Part shown: positions 49,386 through 60,218 of the stretch, in pieces
Position numbering within the stretch: position 1 is the first letter of the stretch
Layout of the letters: each line of letters opens with the position of its first letter
Assembly: GCA_023052935.1 (NCBI GenBank)
Contig: CM041294.1
Span: 36,169,236 to 36,233,235, forward strand
DNA from: Piezodorus guildinii
Taxonomy: Eukaryota; Arthropoda; Insecta; Hemiptera; Pentatomidae
DNA: 64,000 nucleotides
Direction: 5' to 3'
Notes under the pieces: generated by a model
Databases searched by the model: none
What the model was told of the DNA's origin: nothing
The model's input: the letters and a program-made list of their open reading frames with translations, nothing else
Translations under genes and position numbers: made by a program

Positions 49386-49665
49386 TTTTTTTATTTTTTT
49401 ATTTTATTATTTTTTTTTATTGAGATATATTACAATTTGTTTCTATATGAACATTAGTAATAGTGATTTATGAACCCATTCACACAATATATACAATGAT
49501 AAAGTCAAATAAATAAAATATAATATATATATACAAAATGAGAAAACAAACAACAACCTATAACTGAGATAAATACAAATAAATGATATATATAGAATTA
49601 AATAATAATAAATATAAAAATAAAACAAAACAAAACATTAACCTATAATTGAGATAAATAAAAAA
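49386..49665 (-). mobile_element. LINE 3' UTR fragment related to Jockey C
   Basis: T-rich start, then GATATATTACAATTTGTTTC, AATAGTGATTTATGAACCC and CACACAATATATACAATGAT, paralleling 18538-18620 (ATATATTACAATTTGTCATA, TCATTCATACAATATTTACA). It includes a doubled ACCTATAACTGAGATAAATA motif (49554 and 49639). Only the UTR is present. Confidence 0.65.
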
Positions 49666-50101
49666 AAAATTTTTTTTTTAATTTATATAAATAAATTTTA
49701 AATAGAAAATAATTTTTAATAGACATATACATAAAAATGGTGGTTTGATACTGTATTAATTCAATATTTACAGAATAAATAGTTACTAAATAGTAAACGT
49801 ATAAGATTATTAGATTTTTATTTTTAATAAAATAACATAAAAATTATTTGAAAAAAATAAAAACATTTTAACAAATAAATTTTAAATTAAAAATAAATGT
49901 TCATAACTTATATTGTGAATTAGGTATTAATAATAGAAAGGAAGAATAATCAAGATTCAGCATCGTAAACTTTATTTAGATCGTAGTTAAGGAACAATCT
50001 TTTTACCTATTGACTACTTTTTACTAATTTTCTTAGTAAATTTGTGTATTAGTGAAAAGGCTGGTAGGAACCATTAAAATTCAAAATATATAACCACACT
50101 T
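49666..50101. other. AT-rich gap with second 77-bp repeat copy
   Basis: 49744-49820 repeats 49314-49390. No gene seen. Confidence 0.5.
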
Positions 50102-50130
50102 CTGAAGATGGGAGAAGATCCCGAAACGTC
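50102..50130 (+). other. hairpin plus GAAACGTC motif
   Basis: CTGAAGATGGGAGAAGATCC, then CGAAACGTC: a GGGA/TCCC stem preceded by CTGAAGA and followed by GAAAC, superficially like a hammerhead ribozyme core. An extra base before the stem and no clear stem III make ribozyme function doubtful. Confidence 0.4.
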
Positions 50131-50258
50131 ATGTTGACTTAATAAAAAAAAAAATAATAATAATAATAATAATTTAAGTCTTTATGGAAGAAATTATTCA
50201 GCCCGAATATCTACCTTAATAAGTATCGTAAACATTTTCATTTTTTTTTATGTTAACT

Positions 50259-50292
50259 GCGTTTCGGCTCATAGTTTTGAGCCAACATCAGG
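50259..50292 (-). other. hairpin plus GAAACGC motif, opposite orientation
   Basis: Reverse complement CTGATGTTGGCTCAAAACTA, then TGAGCCGAAACGC: a GGCTC/GAGCC stem followed by GAAACG. It faces the motif at 50102-50130. Confidence 0.4.
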
Positions 50293-50696
50293 GCCAGAGA
50301 AAACAAAAAAAAAAACCAAAGAGATAAAGACTTTTATACATAACTACTAGTTCTTTTATGTTTACTAGATACGAAAACTAACCATAAATATCGTTTTTGT
50401 TTTTTTTAAATCATTTTATTTATTAATGGATTAGAAATATAAAAATCTGCCAAACTCTAAAACAACAAGGATTAGATTATGAACATTGTCAGACATGTTA
50501 AAGTAAATATAATCAACAAGGAATGTATAAATACAACTATTTTTTAATAATTGAATCATTAATTTTTTTTTTTATAATTATATTTATATAAAATTAATAT
50601 ATTTAGAAGCAAGGATGTTTTACGTTTATTTGGAGAACAGATAACATCGAATCTGGAATATAATATATTATATTACATCCCTTCAGTTTTTGTAAT
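50293..50696. other. AT-rich gap
   Basis: No supported features. Confidence 0.5.
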
Positions 50697-50697
50697 A

Positions 50698-50986
50698 CAT
50701 TTTTTTTATTCATTTAACGTCACTTTTATGCTACTGTGGCTAATCAGACGATTCTACAGAGGTTTCCCTAAATTTTGCCTATCTAGGTTTTATTAGAATA
50801 TGGATCTTTAGTGAATACCTCATTTCGCACACGCTCAGTAGCACCATTTTATGCCCCCTCCACAAGACGGCATAACCAAGGATTTTTTACTTCCATTAAC
50901 GAATTCTATGTTCACCTGCAAGGTTTGAACCCGCGACCTTGGGCATAGAAGGCTATTATCCTAGTCACTACACAACAGGAAACTCC
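50698..50986 (-). mobile_element. SINE1 with 10-bp TSD
   Basis: Reverse orientation: tail ATTCATTTAACGTCACTTTT at left, B box AAGGTTTGAACCCGCGACC at right. TTTTGTAATA at about 50688-50697 and 50987-50996 is the target-site duplication. Confidence 0.9.
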
Positions 50987-51049
50987 TTTTGTAATATATA
51001 CGTTCTATGATATTTTTAAATAAATAAAATAAATGATTTTTTTTTTCTA

Positions 51050-51208
51050 TTTTATGTAATTTGACTTTATCGTTATTTTCTGTATATATTGTATGAATGT
51101 GGTCCTATATTTCTATTACTATTGTTCATTCTGAAACAGATTGTAATATTTCTCAATAAAAAAAAAAAATAAATAAAAAAATAAATAAAATAAAATAAAT
51201 AAATAAAT
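51050..51208 (+). mobile_element. family D LINE 3' UTR tail
   Basis: Matches the end of 16485-16845: TATTGTATGAATGTGG, then AGATTGTAATATTTCTCAAT, followed by an A/TAAA-rich tail running into the TIR element at 51209. Confidence 0.75.
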
Positions 51209-52253
51209 AAAGGGCCTAGCCGGATAAGCATGTGAAATCTGCCCCCGCGTGTATTAGAACCAAATTTATACCATTGAGTCACACCTATGAGAAACAACCT
51301 TACGCAAATGTTTAGCCCTTTAATCATAACGGGAGGGAAGTTATGGAGGGGGGAAGAAAAAACAAAAAAAATTGTTTTCTCCTGAACAGCTCAACCGATT
51401 TTGACGAAAAAAAATATATGTTATGGACTTTACAAATAGGTTTCAAAAAATATTTTTTTCCACGAAAATGCTGGTCAAAAAATTTTTTTGAATTTTTCAA
51501 AAAAATATTTTCTGGTTATGATGGTTTGGTACACCTCCAATTTTTCGTTACTTTATTTCATTGGAGGGTCCTCCATAACATATATTTTTTTCAATTTTAT
51601 TGCAAGTGTACCCCATGGTGAAAAATAAAAAAAACAATTTTTTCTCCTGAAGGGATCAACCGAATTTCACGAAAAAAATATATGTTAATGGTTTTCTAAA
51701 AGGGTTTCAAAAAACATTTTTTTCAATTTTTTATTTCGAAAACGTGAGTCAAAATTTTTATTTTTTTGTTTTTTTTTAATTATTGTGGATTGGTACAACA
51801 ACAATTTTTTGCTAATTTAATTCATTAGAGGGTCCTGCACAATATATATATATATTTTCGAGTTGATCTAAAATGTACCAAACAGTGAAAAATAAAAAAA
51901 AAGCAGCATTTTTTCAGCTTTCTGTATAGTAGCTGGTCACGCATGGAGAGTAGGGATAGAGCTGTAGGATCGTAATGTCATTAGATATTACTCACACACT
52001 ATCCACATACATACTATTTATTATACCTATTATTTATACTGATTTATGGAATGATCGTTCAAATCGGTTGAGCTGTTCAGGAGAAAACAATTTTTTTTGT
52101 TTTTTCTTCCCCCCTCCATAACTTCCCTCCCGTTAGGATTAAGGGGCTGAAAATTTGCGTAAGGTTGTTTCTCATAGGTGTGACTCAATGGTATAAATTT
52201 GGTTCTAATACACGCGGGGGCAGATTTCACATGCTTATCCGGCTAGGCCCTTT
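51209..52253. mobile_element. 1.05-kb non-autonomous DNA element with ~190-bp TIRs
   Basis: Near-perfect inverted repeats at 51209-51401 and 52057-52253 (AAAGGGCCTAGCCGGATAAG and its complement at the ends; GAACAGCTCAACCGATTTTG and its complement at the inner edge). Between them are two diverged tandem units of ~270 bp (51366-51638 and 51639-51905), each with TCTCCTGAA, CAACCGA-TTT-ACGAAAAAAA, a GGTTTGGTACA or GGATTGGTACA motif and GAGGGTCCT. There is no transposase ORF and no clear target-site duplication, so no superfamily is assigned. Confidence 0.88.
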
Positions 52254-52980
52254 CTGAAAAATAAATTGCAGAATTTTAATCAGGATCCTTGACTTTTATA
52301 TAAATTACAATATATAAATATATCATTGAAGTAGTTGGTCGAAGGGTAGTCGTTAAAGAGATGATTTAAAAGTACCTAAGGTAAACTTAAGAGAAAACAG
52401 AGAGAAATGGGGAAGCATTGCGTTCCAGTATATCGAGATGACTGAAATCCTTCTACAAAATGTTACATATTCATAAAGAAGGGTCACTGGACACCGTCAA
52501 GAAACAGTACCAGGGATTGAACAAAGATTAGGTAAAGGAATGTATTAGATATTATGGAAATTGGAGCAAGAATCGGATTCAGTGGAGAAAGAAGAGAAGA
52601 ATTATTGTCATTGACAATTTGGATTTTTCAACATATTTATTTTTTCAAAGGGCGCTCCAATTATAAATAAAAACAGTCTTTCATAAAAAAAAAAAAAAAT
52701 AAAATCCCGACTATAAGCCTCACTCCATATGGCTGGGAACCGAGTTCATTATTCTATTCCAAGAACTGATTTACTACCTGATATCGACAATGTTACCCTG
52801 CTTAATTAGCAAGGCAACCCACTCCAGCTATTATGCATTTATCAGGGCTATAATGAGGCCCTTCCTTCCTTATATGTCTCTATGATGTTATCCATAATAC
52901 ATAACGGAATAATGACATGAAATCGATCAATAAATCAATTACTATTCAAGAGAGCACAGAAAAAAGTAAAAATCTTTTTT
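52254..52980. other. AT-rich gap, no gene seen
   Basis: No recognisable coding sequence. An A run at 52686-52700 might mark the end of an unassigned retroelement. Confidence 0.45.
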
Positions 52981-53104
52981 ACTTTCACTTACTATCTATA
53001 GTAAGGGGAAGTATTGCGATCGTGAAAATTTTCGAATTCCAGTTTTCAACGGAAATACACGTTTTAGGGTCCCCTGAGTCCAAATAACCAAGTTCCGCAA
53101 AAAG

Positions 53105-53196
<92 letters not shown>

Positions 53197-53567
53197 TAAC
53201 TCCCGGGCGGAAACGGTAAGTCCTATGAAACTGAAATTTCATATTTAAGACAACTATACGCCCGAGACGTGACAAAACTTTTTTCATCAAAATAAGCTTA
53301 CCAGAAGAGCCACTTTATACCATGTATTTTGCACCTTTTTTCGTTTTTCTCGAAAGCGGTTCCGACGATTTTGATTAAACTCGCTGTATCGATGTAAAAT
53401 TTAATGGGCTTTAATATCATGGAGGTTATATTTGGATAAAAATGGTCATACAGGGCTTAAATGCCGAAATATATAAATTGAATAAATTCGATACCCAACT
53501 AAAGGAGAAAACAGAAAAAATATTTTTAATGCAATTTTTCGTTTTTGAACATAAGAGCAGTAATTTT
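52981..53567 (-). mobile_element. R3 repeat, truncated copy with long GT array
   Basis: Starts with the terminal hairpin ACTTTCACTTACTATCTATA (then GTAAGGGGAAGT), continues GATCGTGAAAATTTTCGAAT, CAGTTTTCAACGGAAATACA, the GT array, ACTCCCGGGCGG and GACAACTATACGCCCGAGAC to GGTCATACAGGGCTTAAATG. It is lost near 53567, before its other end. Confidence 0.85.
53107..53196 (-). repeat. (GT)n microsatellite inside R3
   Basis: About 44 GT units with one GGG interruption at 53159-53161, at the same R3 position as the CA arrays at 14008 and 36013. Confidence 0.97.
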
Positions 53568-53654
53568 TTTTTTTTTTGTTTTTTACTGAAATTCATTTCC
53601 GTATTTGACTATTCAATAAATAAATATGCTTTAGCACACAATATATATAAAAAA

Positions 53655-54245
53655 AATAAATAAAAATAGAAACTATTAATTGGTTGCACTCTAGTAAGGT
53701 ATTCTTAACCAAAAGCTCTTCAGGAGGTCATCTTCTTTACAGGGGCCACGGAGGATTTTCAGGAATAGAAGAAAAAGCAAGGATCGAATGTGGGATCACT
53801 TGTAGCTTGGTGGCTAGCATAACAGCCTTCCATTCCAAAGACCACGCGTTGAAACCCGCAGGGGGTCCTAGGATTTTTTAATGGGAGTAAATAATCCTTA
53901 GTTATACCGTCCTTCCGAAGGAACGTTAAAAAGTGGTCCCGAACCTGTGCGATGTCAGGTACTCGTTAAAGATCACTATCCTAATAAATCCTGGATAGGC
54001 CAAAATTTAGGACTCGCACTGTAGCATCGCCGGATTAGTCACAGTAGCATAAAGTGACGTAAAATAAATAAACAAACAAACAAGGATCGAATCTAGTGGA
54101 AATGAATTTATCATGGAGTGGTACCTGGTTCGGATTAAATAACTACATGTGGAACATTAAGATCTGGATGAGGATGAGTTTATTCGTGAGAAAGTAAGGA
54201 ACGTTTAGGGATTTTAATTGTAAGAATTAGGTATTCAATGAATAT
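53655..54245 (-). mobile_element. Jockey-type LINE fragment interrupted by SINE1
   Basis: Antisense family B-like 3' end: GGGGCCACGGAGGATTTTCA and GGAATAGAAGAAAAAGC on one side of the SINE1; CATTAAGATCTGGATGAGGA, TTTATTCGTGAGAAAGTAAG and GAACGTTTAGGGATTTTAAT on the other. This parallels 60965-61195 (CGGAGGGTTGTCAGGAATAG, TTTATTCGTAACGAAATAAG, GAACATTTAGGATTTTACGA). Confidence 0.72.
53790..54080 (+). mobile_element. SINE1 nested in a Jockey fragment, 12-bp TSD
   Basis: 291 bp, starting GTGGGATCACTTGTAGC and ending in (AAAC)n. CAAGGATCGAAT at 53778-53789 and 54081-54092 is a perfect target-site duplication. The head retains GGTGGCTAGCATAACAG; the B box is altered to CGTTGAAACCC. Confidence 0.94.
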
Positions 54246-55229
54246 CTAAGCATTGCTTACTATAGCCTCTTTCCTTATGTAAAAATCAAGTGAACTTAAG
54301 TCGTGATATAATTCATACCCTTTTAAGAAATGACAATGTATTTTCAACCATGGATTTTTTTATTATTATGTCATGGACAGGTAGACCTATTTTTTTATTT
54401 ATGTATTTCTTATGTTCACTTATAGCCCAGGCAATGAAGGTCAAAAATCTCCTTATGTCGGAAGAAATTAGAGACAAGCTGATTTTTTGTCAGTTGTTAG
54501 GACCTTATTAGAGGAGTATTTTCTCAAAAGTCCCCACTCCTCCCCCTTGTGCTAACCCTGCTAGCCCCCCATGAACATCCATTTCGCGAGTCTTTTTGTT
54601 ATTATCCACAGCTTCGCTACTCAACATTCGATATTTATGCTTGATGTGTCGTTTTATTTCTTTATCTAAAAGCTTTAAAACATAATATATAAGATTTTTG
54701 CTTAATATTTATACTTTCGCCGCAATTTACTAAAACATGCAAAATTTTCGAATAAAAATTCATATTTTATTTGTTTTTCTTAAAATAGAATTTTTATTTG
54801 AAATTATATCCGAAAAAATGAGAAATAAAAGTTGTACCGCAGGTCCTACCCTTTCATATTATGTCAATAACTTTATATTTTTCGGGTCGAGAACCTATAG
54901 GGAACCAAGTAGTAGTGCACCCACGACACCAAGCTAGTCCTAAAGCGTGTTCAGAAATTGCGGAATTGCTCGCTAATTAATTTATGCTTGTTTCAGTTTC
55001 TTTCCTTTAGTACTGATAAAATATTATTAATAATTGTGCTCTGATTTTTATTAGTATATTAATGTTTTAAAAAAAAATTGTAAAAACTATTTTAAAAGTT
55101 CAAAAGATCGTGGGCAAAGATTTTTTCCAGAAATTTTGTATTAAAATTTTATCTATGAATAATAATACTTCTATAGATTATTTTTGAAATTAACTAACAT
55201 TTATTGATCAATTTTTAAATTATGTATTA
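54246..55229. other. gap, no gene seen
   Basis: Mixed AT-rich sequence. The short frames 54290-54511 and 54737-54937 have no recognisable motif. CCCCACTCCTCCCCC (54526-54545) is a local pyrimidine run. Confidence 0.45.
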
Positions 55230-56111
55230 TTTTCACTTACTATATATAGGAAGGGAAAGTATAGCGATCGTGAAATTTTCGAATTAAAGTTTCCAACGGA
55301 AATACACATTTTAAGGTCCTCTGAGTCCAAATAACCAAGTCCCGCAAAATGGTCTGGGTGTGGTAACTCCCGGGCGGAATTGGTAAGTCCTATGAAACTG
55401 AAATTTCATACTTAAGACAAATATACGCCCGAGACTTTACAACACCTTTTTCATCAAAATGAGCTTACCAGAAGAGCCATTTTATATAATGCATTTTGCA
55501 CCTTTTTTCGATTTTCTCGAAAACGTTTTCGACGATTTTGATTAAACTCGCTGTATCGATGCGAAATTTAATGGGCTTTAATATCATTTAGGTTTCATTC
55601 GGGTTAAAATGGTCTGACAAGGCTTACAAGCCGAAATTAAAAATTTCTTTCTCTAAAGTACCTTTAATTTTGTCGATTCTATAAAAATGACTATATTATC
55701 TTCTTACCACTGATGAAAAACAGGTAAATATAAAAATTGAATGAATTCGATACCCAACTAAAGGAAAAAAACATAAAAAATATTTTTTTAAGCAATTTTT
55801 GGTTTTTGAACATAAGAGCAGTAATACATGTATGATATAGCGTTGGAAAGCTAAAGATTTTAGAAAAAAATATTATCTTATACTCAAGCTGTTAAAAGTG
55901 AATAGAGAGTGATGAAAAGAACATAAACTAACTGATTATTTTAGATAATAATATAATAGATTTTTTAATAAAACACTTGTTTCTACATAAATTCGATTTA
56001 ATTAATTATTTAATAGTTTCACGTAGTTTTATCTCTGACTGTGATTTGAAAATTCTTTCATTGATTTTAAAAATGGAGGTAAGTGAAAGTCGTGTGTTGC
56101 CCGCACCAGAT
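55230..56111 (-). mobile_element. R3 repeat, full-length copy without CA expansion
   Basis: 882 bp, reverse orientation. The terminal hairpin TTTCACTTACTATATATAGG is at the left and CGTGTGTTGCCCGCACCAGA at the right. It retains every block seen in 35280-36180. At the microsatellite position there is only CTGGGTGTGGTAAC. Confidence 0.88.
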
Positions 56112-56559
56112 TTATTTTTTATAGCTTCGATTGTACCCAATAATCATTCATGATTAGGGTGAGATGCGAACACGAATTCACTTCAACAGTCAGATAAAGT
56201 AGTTCAAAGAAATTTTAATTATTCAGCCACAAACAGATTTAGAGCAGCAAGTTCTTTATAAAACAAATTATTCATTACAAATAGGTTCGAAGAACTTCAC
56301 CATTAGAGTATTTTTGCTCTCCTCTACAATCTTATACCGACTGATTTCTATTCGTGCTTTGCTTACTAGTAACCTATTTCTAAATGTGATTATACTTTTG
56401 ATATTTGGTGTTGACATACTTCATTTGTGATAAGTTTGTCTTTTACGACCGCCACCCGAATTATCTAACACTTCATAAAAATAAATTCCTGTTCCTTTGA
56501 TGTCGGAATGACGGCTAAGTTAACAAATTTGTGTCTGATCCTTTGACTACCTCCTTATA
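56112..56559. other. gap, no gene seen
   Basis: No supported features. Confidence 0.45.
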
Positions 56560-56635
56560 GCATATTTTAGCCTATTTACTAGATGTGTTGTACAGTACAG
56601 TTGTAAATATAAAAAAAAATTAAAAACAAGTTTTT
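56560..56635 (+). mobile_element. Jockey family B 3' UTR tail
   Basis: TTTACTAGATGTGTTGTACA, then GTACAGTTGTAAATAT and an A-rich end parallels 11690-11755 (TTTACTAAATGTATTTTATT, ACAGTTGTAAATACC). Confidence 0.6.
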
Positions 56636-57522
56636 AAAGAATAGAATAATATCGAACTAATAATCAATTGAGGTGAACCATATTTTGTAATAATCGCAGT
56701 ATTTCTAACTACAAATTTCCCTGAAAATTCTCTTCATGGAAATGTTCCAGCCGCTGAATAAAGTCACTTCAAACAGCCCCTTATTCTCTCTTCCATTCAA
56801 TGGCTTTTTTTATTATTTAATTGAATAAACAGATCCGCTATACAATGAACTGTGATGTATTGAATAATCAAAACCTTTTTCCCTTTCTTCGGGCCCATTT
56901 CAAATTTATCATTTTTTTTTCCTTTTTAAAAGAGTTGTTTTTTTTATGAGTTTCTGAAAGGAAATTTATTAATAATATTAATGATATTCACAAAGCGTTG
57001 TTAATTAAAGAGTTGTCCTGATCGAACTTTGTTATAATACTTAAATGAAATTTTAAAATAAAATATTTAACTTCATTACTAAGGCGTTTAAGAAAGGTTT
57101 TGTTGTTAATAAAATGTTAAAATACACTTTTTAATTACGATAATAAAGCTCAGTCAATAAACACAACCGTTTTTAGAAATTTATTGTTCTTTTATTTATG
57201 CCCTAACAGAGGAAAAACAAAATATAATATTAAAATTTGCATACAATAATGAGCAGATAAGCTAATAGTTTATTAGAATTTTTTTTTTAATAAAATTCAG
57301 AATGCAGTGAATTTACAATGAATGGATATGTAATGGTTAAATATATACATTAATTGGAATTTATGTTATTTCGAACGTTATAAATACCTGTTAAAGAAAT
57401 TAATACATATTTACACAACATAGTGTCTTACATAGAACTTTGTGGATAATGTGTTTGACATATATTACAATTCACCATAATGCTGGCAATATATTTCTTA
57501 CTAATACAAAAACCAAATGAAA
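56636..57522. other. AT-rich gap, no gene seen
   Basis: No supported features. Confidence 0.5.
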
Positions 57523-57575
57523 AATCTTGTGTGCACAACACAAGATTTTCACTTATCTTAGTTGATAAAATGTAA
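57523..57575 (+). mobile_element. R3 5' terminal fragment
   Basis: AATCTTGTGTGCACAACACA, then AGATTTTCACTTATC: the R3 5' end only. It is truncated before the SINE1 at 57593. Confidence 0.55.
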
Positions 57576-57592
57576 AGATAGAGTATAGAAAG

Positions 57593-57849
57593 GGCTCATC
57601 CATAGGTCAGTGGCTAGCATAACAGCTTTCCATACCAAAGGTCACGGGTTCAAACCTGATAGGTGGTTATGCCGTCCTTTGGATGGGACATTAAAATGTG
57701 ATCCCCAGACAATACGATGTCAGGTACTCGTTAAAGATCCCTATCCTAATAAAACCTAGATAAACAAAATTTTGGACTCCCACTGTAGCATCGTCCAATT
57801 TGCCTTTTCAGCATAAAAGTGACGTTAAATGAATAAACAAACAAACAAA
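57593..57849 (+). mobile_element. SINE1 with internal deletion
   Basis: Good head (GTGGCTAGCATAACAGC, B box GGGTTCAAACCTG), but about 30 bp including the GTCCTAGGATTTTT block is missing before GTTATGCCGTCC. It ends GTGACGTTAAATGAATAAAC with an (AAAC)n tail. Confidence 0.9.
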
Positions 57850-58075
57850 CTAGAGTAAAAACAAACTTTAAATAATCATTTTCGGTTTCGCTGGAAACAT
57901 ATGTTTTATATTTAAAAATATAAAAAAATTGTTATGTGCCATAATAACCTATATTTTCAGGTAACAATTATTAACAGCAGATTGTTTTAATAGTCGTTAA
58001 AATTTTACCAGTTACCTTAACTACTATATTTTAATAATTTGCTCGACGACTACCCATAGCATTAAAAATAAAGTT

Positions 58076-58077
<2 letters not shown>
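57850..58077. other. AT-rich spacer
   Basis: No features. Confidence 0.5.
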
Positions 58078-58078
<1 letters not shown>

Positions 58079-58159
<81 letters not shown>

Positions 58160-58176
58160 GTGGGTGTGTGTGTGAG
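58079..58176. repeat. (AT)n(GT)n compound microsatellite
   Basis: About 18 AT units followed by about 20 GT units with a TTTTGTGG interruption near 58157. Confidence 0.97.
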
Positions 58177-58430
58177 GGTGCGTTCTTATAAACTTTCTAT
58201 ATTGAGTGCAATTATTTTTGAATAACTCACTAACAGTTTTGTTGGACTGAAAAGCGAAAATCATATCGATTTTGTCGATCAAGCAGAATCTGGCTTGATC
58301 CGTCCATATCCACAAGAATCCGTCGAATTCGTCCGGATTGTAAATGACGCCTCATTACAATCCCAACAGCTGAGTGGGAAGGGCATGGAGACCAACCTCA
58401 AGGTCCGTGGTCCATAGGTTTTAGACGTAT
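58177..58430. other. spacer, no gene seen
   Basis: Long open frames on the minus strand here come from the repeat and have no motif. Confidence 0.4.
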
Positions 58431-58434
58431 ATAT

Positions 58435-58695
58435 TTTTTTGTTTAATAGAAGAACGCTGATGTGGCATGGGCACGTTCTGAGAATGGATGAAGCACGTTG
58501 GCCTCTTCGATTGATAGAATACTGCCCCCCCAAGAGGAGAAAACGGGGAAGACCTCTAAAAAGATGGATAGAAGAGGTAATGGAGGATATGGCAGCCAGA
58601 GGTCTGACTGAGGACGACTGGAATGATCGAGATTATTGGAGAGACGGAGTACTGAGGACCGGGATGTGACATCATTGCAGAACCCCGGAGAAAAA
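58435..58695 (+). mobile_element. RTE-like LINE C-terminal end
   Basis: Open frame 58439-58669: LMWHGHVLRMDEARWP, RKRGRPLKRWIEEVMEDMAA and WNDRDYWRDGVLRTGM, the terminal layout of RTE-like endonuclease-RT proteins, with a natural-looking stop followed by an A-rich tail. 5' truncated just before MWHGHV. It is a different family from 46049-46850. Confidence 0.85.
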
Positions 58696-59386
58696 AGAAA
58701 AAAAAAATGTTTTTTTGTTTTGTTTTTTTAATAGTTCATCGCATTATCTCCTGTTAGCTTACCTAGTATCCAAATGCGCAGCGAATTTCGAATCGATAAC
58801 GAGCCGTTCCTTCTTGCACTATAGGGCTGTATTATACGAAGGATACTGTTTTTCTTGACACATAGCGATCCCGCCAACCGCACTGTTTACCCACCAGCTT
58901 TTCCTATATTTGCCAAGCTCTTAGTGGAAAGAAAACAATTATAAAAAAGGAAGAGGTGTGTATTATGTCAAGGAAGAAAGATAGAAGTGTCCTTATGCTC
59001 GGAGAAAAGGAATAGAATAACAAAGCGAGACCGTGAGAGGAACTCAGTTTACTGGCTCCCTCTTTCATCTCCTTATAAAGCAACTACTGATGGCTTTCCG
59101 CTCTTCTGCATAACCCATGTCCTTTTTTTTCGGGTCCTGTCCTTGGGTATTTTAATTAAATAATTTCCTTATTATTCTTTTAACTCAGAGGAAATTGTTG
59201 TTAATTATGTATACAAAGAAAGCCCAGACACCTTTGAAAGCGGAATATATAATTTCAAAAAGCATAATGAACTCCATATATTATTAACTTCTGACGATAC
59301 AAAAGATTGTTGAATAATATTTTATTGTTGATTAATTCTAACATTCTCAAAGCAGATTAAGTCCAGTGATGCTACTAGTATAAAAA
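58696..59386. other. gap, partly GC-richer
   Basis: 58760-59080 is less AT-rich (ATAGCGATCCCGCCAACCGC) and non-repetitive by eye. No coding evidence. Confidence 0.4.
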
Positions 59387-59875
59387 ATCTGTCCGCAACA
59401 CACGACTTTCAAACATTGAGTTTCTATACATTACCATTAACTTTGAAAATAATATAAGATTATTTCTAATATATTTAGCCTTGAAACATTACATTATATA
59501 TCTATATTACTAAAACTATAAAAAAAGGTTTCGCTAAAAAATATGTTTGCAATTCTCTCCTTTATTTCTCATTAAAATAGTTCAACTAATATATTTACCG
59601 GATTTTTATCAAGACGAAATGCTTGTTTTTCAAGTTACAAAATTAAATATAATTTTCTAAAAGAAAAATTAAGATAACCGCATATGAGTTCTGTCAGACT
59701 ATTTGAATCAGGATGAAACTTACATGATATTAGAGCCTATAAAATTTTATATCAATATAGGGAGTTTTTTTAAAATCTTTGATGCAGTATTTTCGAAACG
59801 TGTAAAAATTTGCAAACTGCATTGTACAATATAAAGTGCCTCTTCTGTTTCGCCGATTTTGTTGAAAATACCCAT
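59387..59875 (+). mobile_element. R3 repeat, diverged 5' part
   Basis: AATCTGTCCGCAACACACGA, then CTTTCAAAC, TTCTCTCCTTTATTTC, ATATGAGTTCTGTCAGACTA, GGATGAAACTTACATGATAT, AGGGAGTTTTTTTAAAATC and AAAGTGCCTCTTCTG, in R3 order. Truncated before the CA array and hairpin. Confidence 0.8.
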
Positions 59876-60218
59876 TATTATAATAAAAGCATTACCCATC
59901 TTTCGTCCTTTATTTATATGACCAGCTCACATCCATTACAGTTTTTGGTCTTACTCGCTTAATTTTGTTTTACTATTTCCTGAAAATGGATGTCATGAGT
60001 GTTAAACAATATTTTAACCTTTTTATTTCCTTCGTACTCCTCAAAAGTTTCAATTGCATTGCGTTTATTATTGTTTTGTTCTTTATTGGACAGTACCTGA
60101 GTATGTGTGCCGTATACGATTTTGGAATGGATACAGACATGCTGTACTGTTGAGTTGGAGTCAGTGGAGTAATTTCTTTAAAAGATTTTTTTTTTTAGTG
60201 ACTTCCTTCTTATCTTAA
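59876..60218. other. gap
   Basis: The short open frame 59965-60153 is hydrophobic with no recognisable domain; not called. Confidence 0.35.

Noticed and set aside
52985..53290. 101-codon minus frame with His-Thr repeats (also 58031-58315)
   Set aside because: Translation of GT/CA microsatellites inside R3 and at 58079-58176.
59965..60153. Hydrophobic 62-codon frame resembling a membrane or receptor fragment
   Set aside because: AT-rich DNA gives Phe/Ile/Leu-rich translations by chance; no motif, no splice context.
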